Part shown: one piece after another, positions 55,277 through 62,132 of the stretch
How positions within the stretch are numbered: position 1 is the first letter of the stretch
Layout: each line of letters opens with the position of its first letter
Made by a program: the position numbers and the translations under genes
DNA from: Legionella taurinensis
Lineage (GTDB): Bacteria; Pseudomonadota; Gammaproteobacteria; Legionellales; Legionellaceae
Direction: 5' to 3'
DNA: 64,000 nt
Assembly (NCBI RefSeq): GCF_900452865.1
Contig: NZ_UGOZ01000001.1
Coordinates: 682,001 to 746,000 of the forward strand
The notes under the pieces: model-generated
Database searches by the model: none
Told to the model about the DNA's origin: nothing
Seen by the model: the letters and a program-made list of their open reading frames with translations, nothing else

Positions 55277-55807
55277 TTATATAAGGGCAAATATTAACTC
55301 TACTGGAGAAAGGAATCGAAATGTAGGCTTCTTTGTTGGTTCTATTGGTAGCGTAATATATTTCTTCTCTAGTTTTTCCAGTGCAATCTTTAGTCCTGAA
55401 TATCTTAATTCTCTATGCTGGTCAAACCATGCTGGGGCATAATGAACCCCATTGAGATTTATATAAACTTTGGTTTTTGCATTGTAGCCAATCCAAGTTT
55501 TATCTTGCTGAATATAACACGAGACAGTTTGCGGAGCTATATCAGGGAAGTAGACCTCGGCTACTTGTCTATAAGTGCCTTCGCTTAGTTCGCTGGTGTC
55601 GGCCCTACTAGGACCGAGATTTTGACCATATGTGTCTTGAAGTATTTGATTACAAAAACTCATTAATCGTACCGATATTCGAGAGTTGTATAATTTATTT
55701 CGTGATTGATAATCTATGAGGCACAAGGAGATATAAAAAATAAGCAAAGTAAATAAGGCTATGTTGAGCCATAGCTTAAGCTCTCGATCTTTGCAGATAT
55801 TTATCAT
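55277..55807 (-). CDS. Uncharacterised membrane-anchored protein
   Basis: 176 residues. One N-terminal membrane helix (about residues 12-31), then a soluble, probably periplasmic domain with three cysteines. No family recognised. The stop codon is the first triplet beyond the IS3 end at 55276, so the C-terminus may have been altered by the IS. AT-rich compared with the chromosomal core. The following gap 55808-56048 has no gene I can support. Confidence 0.55.
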   Translation of the reverse strand: MINICKDRELKLWLNIALFTLLIFYISLCLIDYQSRNKLYNSRISVRLMSFCNQILQDTYGQNLGPSRADTSELSEGTYRQVAEVYFPDIAPQTVSCYIQQDKTWIGYNAKTKVYINLNGVHYAPAWFDQHRELRYSGLKIALEKLEKKYITLPIEPTKKPTFRFLSPVELIFALI

Positions 55808-56048
55808 TTACTTCCACCCCATAACATAAAAAGACCAAGTGATAATAGAAAGGTCAATAATAATACACAGCAAGAGGTGGAATCGCAACAAAATGATCAT
55901 TACTTAACCAGGATTCCCTGCGTGAGGCTATAAACAACCACTAGAAAGGTTTTAGGGTTAGAATTGGTTGTGTAATTTTTTCCTTCGGTTTATTAGCGCT
56001 CAAATATCAAATTATTTATTGGGATAAGTGATTTTAATGCTACGCAAT

Positions 56049-56085
56049 TTGCAAATGAAATTAAATTTGACTATAATTTCATTTG
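56049..56085 (+). promoter_or_regulatory. Promoter and operator of the Xre/RES module
   Basis: TTGCAA (56049-56054), 17 bases, TATAAT (56072-56077). A perfect 11-bp inverted repeat CAAATGAAATT / AATTTCATTTG (56052-56062, 56075-56085) overlaps both hexamers, as expected for autorepression by the antitoxin. The right arm ends at the ribosome-binding site. Confidence 0.8.
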
Positions 56086-56100
56086 AAAGGAGGTGTGCCA

Positions 56101-56475
56101 ATGAAAACTTCAAATAATATACTTCATCAAGAAGAAAATGTTTTGACTAAAGCTGTAAGCAACGTGGCAAAATTTTATTCTTTAACTGGAAAGGATTTAA
56201 GCAAAATAATTGGTATAAGCGAATCTAGTGCCTCCCGTATTAGTCAAGGGACTAAATTAATTTCACCTCATACTAAGGAGGGCGAAATGGCTTTATTACT
56301 TTTAAGAGTATACCGAAGTCTAAATGCAATGGTTGGAAATAATCACGAAAAGGCTAAGTTATGGCTGAATAGTCAGAATAAATACTTTAGAAATACACCA
56401 ATTGAGGAAATAAAAACTATTCCAGGTTTAATTGGTGTACTTAATTATCTAGATGCAATGCGCGGAAAACTATGA
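56101..56475 (+). CDS. Xre/MbcA/ParS-type antitoxin
   Basis: 124-residue antitoxin of the RES/Xre class: N-terminal HTH (LTGKDLSKIIGISESSASRISQG, about residues 30-52) and a C-terminal toxin-binding DUF2384 domain (NNHEKAKLWLNSQNKYFRNTPIEEI, about 75-124). ATG 56101 is the start because AAAGGAGG lies 7-8 bases upstream; an in-frame TTG at 56083 is inside the operator and ribosome-binding site. Stop overlaps the toxin start (ATGA). Confidence 0.9.
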   Translation: MKTSNNILHQEENVLTKAVSNVAKFYSLTGKDLSKIIGISESSASRISQGTKLISPHTKEGEMALLLLRVYRSLNAMVGNNHEKAKLWLNSQNKYFRNTPIEEIKTIPGLIGVLNYLDAMRGKL

Positions 56476-57194
56476 GTATATGGACAGAATCTGAAGGAAT
56501 AAAATTAGTTAAAAGCCTTAATTTGGAACCATGGAGAATGGTTGAGTCTCAACATATTTCAAGTTCCCGAGACTTGGTTGAAAGTAGGGAAGAGCACGAT
56601 CTCTTAGAGGAATTGCTAGAAAATTCAAAGCCGAGAATAGCAAATAATAAGCACTATTTAATCTATACTCCTTTCAGATATCCACCACTTAAGTATGGAT
56701 CTAGATTTGGTAATACTTATGAACAATCTCTTTGGTATGGTTCTATAAATCTCCTTACGGCATTAGCAGAAGTTGCCTTTTACCGTCTAAAATTTTTTGC
56801 TGATACTTCAGCTGATCTCGAGTATATTGAAATTCCAATGACAGCTTTTAAAGCATATATACAAACAGAAAATGGTATTGATCTAACAACACCTCATTTT
56901 AAAAAATACCAAGATAGAATTTCTAATAAAACAAGTTATGCGGATAGTCAGAAGCTGGGTGCAGAGATGAGGGATGCAAATATAGAAGCTTTTATTTTTA
57001 CTTCAGCAAGAGATAAGACGTTTGGAAAAAATGTGGCTGCATTTACACCAGATGTATTTAAGATGAAGGATAATCAATATATAGCAGATATGCAAAATTG
57101 GCGTTGTATTGCGAATCAAAATATTATTGAATTTACTCGAGATGAAGTTCTGTGTAGAAAACACCACCAATTTTTTAAAGAAGAATTTGAATGA
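56472..57194 (+). CDS. RES-domain toxin
   Basis: 240 residues. The RES residues are visible: Arg in FRYPPLKYGSRFG, Glu in LAEVAFYR and Ser in FTSARDKTFG. Characterised members degrade NAD+ and halt growth; the paired Xre/DUF2384 protein neutralises them. Translationally coupled to the antitoxin by ATGA overlap. Full length and apparently intact, so this module may be active and could stabilise the island. Confidence 0.9.
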   Translation: MSIWTESEGIKLVKSLNLEPWRMVESQHISSSRDLVESREEHDLLEELLENSKPRIANNKHYLIYTPFRYPPLKYGSRFGNTYEQSLWYGSINLLTALAEVAFYRLKFFADTSADLEYIEIPMTAFKAYIQTENGIDLTTPHFKKYQDRISNKTSYADSQKLGAEMRDANIEAFIFTSARDKTFGKNVAAFTPDVFKMKDNQYIADMQNWRCIANQNIIEFTRDEVLCRKHHQFFKEEFE

Positions 57195-57263
57195 AGGGTT
57201 TCGCGCATATCCAGTCTGATATATTAAAAAATTAAAATTCATGCGCAATAAATTAACCGATAA

Positions 57264-57440
57264 AGAAAGCTGACGGAAGCTATTCAGCAGATTGTTGACT
57301 CAGGACTACATTATCCTCCCTCATTACCTCAAATCATTAATACCTATTTTGGGCGAAAGGATATCTCCTTTGAGGAAGAGATACGAAATTCCATGTATCC
57401 TCAGTTTGAAAATGCACAATTTGAATTTGACGAGGATTGA
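57264..57440 (+). pseudogene. C-terminal remnant of an unknown gene
   Basis: An open stretch without a start codon reading LTEAIQQIVDSGLHYPP...FEEEIRNSMYPQFENAQFEFDED and a stop. The composition looks like a real protein tail, but I do not recognise the family. It precedes a decayed toxin gene in the same frame. The surrounding 57195-57503 has no other gene. Confidence 0.45.
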
Positions 57441-57503
57441 TATTAATCATCATTCACCAAAACCCTCGATTTTCTTCCCGATGAACGAGCCGAGAATGGT
57501 TTA

Positions 57504-57671
57504 ATGGAGGTTAGAAAAATTCCTGGCTTTCATGACGAGCCACTTAAGGGAAACAGAGTAGGGCAGCGTTCAATACGATTAAGTAGAGCCTACCGAGCTA
57601 TTTATGAGCTAGGCCAACAAGGCAAAATGGAGATCGTTGAAATTGTGGAGGTGAATAAACATGATTACTAA
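57504..57671 (+). pseudogene. HigB/RelE-type toxin, N-terminally truncated
   Basis: Encodes about 55 residues from the only ATG: FHDEPLKGNRVGQRSIRLSRAYRAIYEL and the C-terminal EIVEVNKHDY, characteristic of RelE/HigB-like mRNA interferases. Family members are about 90-110 residues. The frame is open back to a stop at 57444 but has no other start, so the N-terminal third is missing. Overlaps the downstream antitoxin by 11 bases, typical of a toxin-first operon. Confidence 0.7.
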
Positions 57672-57876
57672 ACAATCCAAAGATTCAATGCAATACATTG
57701 AATCGTTAGTGGGACAAAAGCTTACTCTTGGCAGTTTTCTCATGTCTATTCGCCAAGGCGACGGAGAGATCCAGGCCGCATTTGCTAAAACATTGGGTAT
57801 ATCACGACAAAATTGATGTGGTTCAATTGATTTGGACATACCAGTTAAGAGATAATTTGCTTAATTGGAGGTCACA

Positions 57877-58170
57877 ATGTCTACAAGAAGAAAATATACA
57901 AAGGAATTTAAACTGGATGCGGTTAGCTTAGTAACTGAACAAGGATACGCATGTTTAGACGCTGCCAGGAGCTTGGGAATTAATTCGAATATTTTGAGTC
58001 GCTGGATTCGAGAGGCAGCAGAGAATAATGAAAATGCTTTTCGTGGAAATGGTAAATTGACGGAAGAGCAACTTGAGATTCGCCAGTTACGAGAAGAAGT
58101 CAGAAGGCTGACAATGGAGAAAGAAATACTAAAAAAAGCCACGGTCTTCTTTGCGAAAGAAGCGAAATAA
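57877..58170 (+). CDS. IS3-family OrfA
   Basis: 97-residue HTH and leucine-zipper protein (RRKYTKEFKLDAVSLV; SLGINSNILSRWIRE; LRQ/LREEVRRLTMEKEILKKA). ATG 57877 has a GGAGG site; an upstream in-frame TTG is unlikely. The A7G run near its end allows -1 frameshifting into orfB to make the OrfAB transposase. Confidence 0.92.
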   Translation: MSTRRKYTKEFKLDAVSLVTEQGYACLDAARSLGINSNILSRWIREAAENNENAFRGNGKLTEEQLEIRQLREEVRRLTMEKEILKKATVFFAKEAK

Positions 58171-58214
58171 AATATTCGTTTATCGCCCAACACAAGAAGA
58201 CCTGGCCGGTTGGC

Positions 58215-59051
58215 ATGATGTGCCACCTCATGGGCGTTACTCCTTCTGGATACTATAGTTATCAAAAGCGGAAACAAACAAACCCGAACAATGAACCAGA
58301 ACATCAAGAGCTATTGGAGTGGGTTAAAAAAATCTCGGAATCCAGCAAGTTCTCGTATGGAAATCGCAGGATAAGGAAAGCACTGAATGCTCTTGGTTAT
58401 CCGGTTGGTCGAAGAAAAACCCGTAGTTTGATGCGTGAGGCTGGTATTTTTGTTCGATATAAAAAGAAATACAAAGTGACAACAAACAGCAATCACAAGC
58501 AACCTGTTTTTGATAATGTGTTAAACAGGAGGTTTCAGGTCAATGAGCCCAATCGTGCCTATGTGTCCGATATTACTTATATCTCAACCCATGAGGGCTG
58601 GTTATACCTGACCGTGGTGATTGATTTGTTTTCTCGGAAAGTAGTGGGTTGGAACATGAGTTCGAGAATGAAGACTGATACGGTTTGTGATGCATTAACA
58701 ATGGCCATTTGGCAGAGAAATCCAAGTTCAGGCCTTATTGTGCATTCCGACAGAGGCTCACAATATGCCAGTAAACAATATCGTGACCTTCTCAATCAAT
58801 ATGGTCTAGTGGGCAGCATGAGCAAAAAAGGTGACTGCTGGGACAATAGCGTTGCTGAAAGTTTTTTCGGTCGCTTGAAAGACGAGCGAGTACATTGGCG
58901 TAATTATCAAACCCGGAAGGAGGCAAAGCAGGATATCCTCGATTACATTACTATCTTTTATAACAATCAAAGATTACATTCGTCTTTGGATTATCAAAGC
59001 CCAAATCAATTTGAAAACCACTATTGGGGGCTATTGAAAAAAGTGGCTTAA
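58215..59051 (+). CDS. IS3-family OrfB integrase core
   Basis: 278 residues from the first ATG, though the frame is open back to the slippery run (…YSFIAQHKKTWPVG before MMCHL), so the functional product is the OrfAB fusion. DDE catalytic residues in YVSDITY, VHSDRGSQY and NSVAESFFG. Intact. Confidence 0.93.
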   Translation: MMCHLMGVTPSGYYSYQKRKQTNPNNEPEHQELLEWVKKISESSKFSYGNRRIRKALNALGYPVGRRKTRSLMREAGIFVRYKKKYKVTTNSNHKQPVFDNVLNRRFQVNEPNRAYVSDITYISTHEGWLYLTVVIDLFSRKVVGWNMSSRMKTDTVCDALTMAIWQRNPSSGLIVHSDRGSQYASKQYRDLLNQYGLVGSMSKKGDCWDNSVAESFFGRLKDERVHWRNYQTRKEAKQDILDYITIFYNNQRLHSSLDYQSPNQFENHYWGLLKKVA

Positions 59052-59266
59052 CTGGAGTGTACAAATTTGGTTGACCACGTCAAATCTATGTGACATTGAG
59101 CATGGGCGGCGATTTGTAAGTCCTAAAATGGCAGCCGAATATGCTGAGAAGTTAGGTTACTCCAAAAAGCAATTCGTTCGACTTTGTTTGCAGGATTTGC
59201 TTGATCGAGAAGGCTTGACACTAATTGTCGATGTGGAAAATGCAGCTTAATTATTTAGGTAAAAAG

Positions 59267-59992
59267 ATGCCTTTAATACTGGTTCTACTTCTTTCCATCT
59301 TTTCTATTACCGTAAAAGCTCTGCCTGTATTCACGGCATCATCCGAGGTTGAGCGATTAATCAGTCGTGGTATTGATGCTGCTGGTGGTGAGGATGCGTT
59401 AATGCAGATGCAGTCGATATCTCGGTATGGTTCTATCACGTTGTATAAGGGAGGCATACCAGAACGATATAACTACCATACCGCCCTTATTTACTTTAAA
59501 AAACTGCATGAGGAAATCAAAGGCCGTAACATCGTTGTTGATCGGGGTACCGATGGCAATGTCTTTTGGTTTTGGACGGGCAGCCAATACGATTATGTTA
59601 ATGAGGAGTGGTTAAAGGATTATATGTTGGAGACCATTGAGCGTGCTAATCGCGATCTGCTATGGTTAGAAAAAGAATATGTTCATCTACAAATCACCAC
59701 AGAACAGCCCGATTGGGTACCTATTAATAATCAATGCATTAAAGGAACAAAACGAAAGGAATCTGAGATGCGCCTTTATTGTTTTGATTCTAAAACTGGT
59801 TTATTAAGTGCTCTTGGCAGTAATGAAGAATACCGCTTGGTTGATGACTGGCGGAGTGTAGGTAACATTAAGTTACCATTTCGTTTGCAGCATTACCGTG
59901 AGGGCAAATTATCCTACACAATCCAATTAAATCGGGCCGAATTAAATCAAACAATGGATGATAACGAGTTTAATTTTCCAGTTTCTAATTAG
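59267..59992 (+). CDS. Exported protein, LolA/LppX-like fold suspected
   Basis: About 241 residues with a Sec signal peptide (MPLILVLLLSIFSITVKA-LP) when started at ATG 59267, which has AGG 6 bases upstream; earlier in-frame ATGs overlap the antitoxin tail. The mature part has the INAAGG-like start (SRGIDAAGGEDALMQMQSISRYG) and repeating strands that resemble outer-membrane lipoprotein-sorting-like proteins. No catalytic motif is seen. Function unknown. Confidence 0.6.
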   Translation: MPLILVLLLSIFSITVKALPVFTASSEVERLISRGIDAAGGEDALMQMQSISRYGSITLYKGGIPERYNYHTALIYFKKLHEEIKGRNIVVDRGTDGNVFWFWTGSQYDYVNEEWLKDYMLETIERANRDLLWLEKEYVHLQITTEQPDWVPINNQCIKGTKRKESEMRLYCFDSKTGLLSALGSNEEYRLVDDWRSVGNIKLPFRLQHYREGKLSYTIQLNRAELNQTMDDNEFNFPVSN

Positions 59993-60028
59993 ATTAAAAC
60001 TCCAGCTAATGAATCAGCTGAGGACCAG

Positions 60029-60880
60029 ATGGCATTAAGGGACACAAGAAAGGTTGTTTTAGTAAATTACATAGGACAGTTTAGATCCGCTCTTCGATTT
60101 AACGCTTACCACTCTTCCCGTCCACCCACTAACAGAGAAAGCGGCCATAGACGGAGGGCGCGCATAAAAAGTGCAGGGGGACAATTTGATGATTATGAAT
60201 TAGGCAAATTATATACTGACGTAAAGGGGTATTGTTATTGGTGTGGGCAGTGTACCCGAAATAAAATGTGGCATGCAGACCATTATGTTCCTTTGGCACT
60301 TGGGGGGCCTAATTGTATTGAAAATATCGTTATATCCTGTCCAACATGTAATTTCAAAAAGGGAGCGCAAGATCCAATAGGATTTGCCAAAAAAATTAAC
60401 AAACAAGAGGGCGAAGAAAAAAGAGAGTTAATATTCGCCATTGCAAAAATTAATCGTAAACAATACGAAGATAATTGTAAAAAAATTAGAAACAAACCTT
60501 TAGTCATTACTGTTTGCTATCTAGATAGGATTAACGCATATGGATTCATGTTTTCCCAATTTAACAGAGATGTTATGCATGTATTTAACAGCTATTATGA
60601 AAAAACGCCCAGCCAAATGATGTTTAATCACTATAGTTCTGGTTTTGGACAGAATGTTTGGCTGATAGATAAAAGTGTATTTGACTTAATATTCAACACG
60701 TTGATTGGCTTAAATGATAAAAATATTAAATTTCAATTTATAAGAATTATAACAACGAGAGAACAGAGCCCCCCTTCTTCAGATAATTTTTTAACTCCGA
60801 TATTTACTAGGGATTCAATGCGTAAGCAGACTTTCGCCCCTGCCAGTTCCACAATTTGCAGTGCCGAAAACGTGACGTAA
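60029..60880 (+). CDS. HNH endonuclease with an unknown C-terminal domain
   Basis: 283 residues. The HNH nuclease domain (about residues 65-115) shows CYWCGQC, the catalytic HADHYVPLALGG, the Asn in GPNCIENI and CPTCNFKKG; the two CxxC pairs bind a structural zinc. A basic N-terminal region precedes it. Residues about 150-255 form a second domain I do not recognise. The last 20 residues may be read-through into non-coding DNA. No methyltransferase or other restriction gene is adjacent. 60881-60992 downstream has nothing I can name. Confidence 0.7.
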   Translation: MALRDTRKVVLVNYIGQFRSALRFNAYHSSRPPTNRESGHRRRARIKSAGGQFDDYELGKLYTDVKGYCYWCGQCTRNKMWHADHYVPLALGGPNCIENIVISCPTCNFKKGAQDPIGFAKKINKQEGEEKRELIFAIAKINRKQYEDNCKKIRNKPLVITVCYLDRINAYGFMFSQFNRDVMHVFNSYYEKTPSQMMFNHYSSGFGQNVWLIDKSVFDLIFNTLIGLNDKNIKFQFIRIITTREQSPPSSDNFLTPIFTRDSMRKQTFAPASSTICSAENVT

Positions 60881-61040
60881 CTGTGACAGTATAACGCTGT
60901 TTTTGGTCATTTTTGGCTGTTTTTTAGGGGTTGTGACGCATCGCAAGTTATTGATTTTATTGTAAATTATAAAAGGAGTATAGGCTTCGAACTGACCTAT
61001 CCCCTCAATTAGTACCAGTTTCTCGATGAGAAAACCAACA

Positions 61041-61859
61041 TTAAGCCACCTGTTGAGCAAAGTCCACTGGTGGAAAATAATTTAATGCACTATGTGGCCT
61101 CACATGGTTGTAATGATGCCGCCATTTACCAATTTCAAAACGCGCCTCTTCCAATGTTCTAAACCAATTTTGGTTGAGGCATTCGTTACGGAATTTCCCA
61201 TTAAGGCTTTCAACGAAACCGTTTTGTGTTGGTTTGCCAGGCTGGATAAAGTTCAACCGTACATTGGTTGATTTAGACCAGAAAAACATAGCCTTAGAGG
61301 TAAATTCGGTGCCATTGTCACAGACAATCTGTTCAGGGTAACCGCGCTCTTCACCAAGTTGTTCTAAAAAGCGTGTAACTTGTTGTCCAGAAATAGAGAG
61401 TGCAACAAGTTGCCCCAACAGTTCGCGGTTAAAATTGTCAATGACGTTCAATACACGAAAACGACGACCACTCGCCAATTGGTCCGAGACAAAGTCCATC
61501 GACCAACGCTTGTTCTTCTGAGTTGGCACATCCATAATCAAGCGAGGACGTTGGAGTTTTTTTCGTGTTTTAGTACGAATCTGCAGACCTTCCTCAAGGT
61601 AAATCCGATAGGTGCGCTTCTTGTTCTGAACTAAACCTTCTCTTCGTAACAAGCTATGCAGCAACAAATAGCCATAACGAGGATATTGAACGGCCAACTC
61701 TTTCATACGTGCTTTCAACCCATCATCCGAGCGTTTTTTCTTTAGGTAGCGGTACGCCGTGCGACTTAGCCCAACCAGTTTGCAGGCAACTCGCTCACTG
61801 AGCTTAAAGTGAGTTACCAAATGCTTTGCAACACGTTTCTTACTGGTGGGCTTTACCAC
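61041..61859 (-). CDS. IS407-like OrfB transposase
   Basis: 272 residues with DDE motifs MDFVSDQL, VCDNGTEFTS and NGFVESLNGKFRNECLN, the form typical of the IS407 group. Intact. Made as OrfAB through frameshifting. Confidence 0.93.
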   Translation of the reverse strand: MVKPTSKKRVAKHLVTHFKLSERVACKLVGLSRTAYRYLKKKRSDDGLKARMKELAVQYPRYGYLLLHSLLRREGLVQNKKRTYRIYLEEGLQIRTKTRKKLQRPRLIMDVPTQKNKRWSMDFVSDQLASGRRFRVLNVIDNFNRELLGQLVALSISGQQVTRFLEQLGEERGYPEQIVCDNGTEFTSKAMFFWSKSTNVRLNFIQPGKPTQNGFVESLNGKFRNECLNQNWFRTLEEARFEIGKWRHHYNHVRPHSALNYFPPVDFAQQVA

Positions 61860-62116
61860 TTTTTTGAAACAACGTCCTTTAGCGCTTCATTCTCCAGTAG
61901 CTTTTCTGCAAGAAGTTTTTTCAGCTTCTGGTTCTCTGATTCCAGCTCGCGTAAGCGCTTCGCTTCGTTGACCTCTAAGCCCGCATACTTGCTACGCCAA
62001 TTATAGAAGCAACCGCTTGTTATCCCCATACTACGACAGATATCACCAACCTTAGCGCCAGCCTCATGCTCTTTGATTGCTTTGATTATCTGCTCTTCGC
62101 TGTAACGTCTTTTCAT
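61853..62116 (-). CDS. IS407-like OrfA
   Basis: 87 residues: HTH (YSEEQIIKAIKEHEAGAKVGDICRSMGITSGCFYNWRSKY) and a leucine zipper (LRELESENQKLKKLLAEKLLENEALKD). Overlaps orfB by 7 bases at the slippery run. Confidence 0.93.
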   Translation of the reverse strand: MKRRYSEEQIIKAIKEHEAGAKVGDICRSMGITSGCFYNWRSKYAGLEVNEAKRLRELESENQKLKKLLAEKLLENEALKDVVSKKW

Positions 62117-62132
62117 TTTGAGTTCTCCATTG

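Larger units (their letters stand above)
57814..59082 (+). mobile_element. IS3-family element, complete, with AAT target duplication
   Basis: 1269 bp. Left end TGATGTGGTTCAATTGATTT and right end (reverse complement TGACGTGGTCAACCAAATTT) form imperfect inverted repeats that share CCAGTTAAG about 30 bases in. AAT flanks both sides (57811-57813, 59083-59085). orfA and orfB are arranged with a -1 frameshift run A7G at 58131-58138. Confidence 0.93.
57661..59250 (+). pseudogene. HigA-like Xre antitoxin interrupted by an IS3 element
   Basis: Residues 1-51 (57661-57813, ...AKTLGISRQN) and 52-105 (59086-59250, LCDIEHGRRFVSPKMAAEYA...VDVENAA) join in frame when the IS and one AAT repeat are removed, giving a complete 105-residue HTH antitoxin. 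The insertion falls in the recognition helix. With the truncated toxin upstream, the module is dead. Confidence 0.88.

Noticed and set aside
56083-56100. Upstream TTG start of the Xre antitoxin
   Set aside because: It lies within the operator arm and its codons are the ribosome-binding site of the ATG at 56101.
57292-57504. A 70-residue open frame overlapping the unknown gene remnant
   Set aside because: No ribosome-binding site or family likeness; the overlapping frame ending at 57440 reads more like a real protein tail.
60978-60992. GTTCGAAGCCTATAC on the minus strand, close to the tRNA-Lys T-arm, as a possible island attachment site
   Set aside because: Only about 15 bases match with one mismatch, the similarity stops at the IS end and does not reach the acceptor stem or CCA, and no integrase gene is present in the window.
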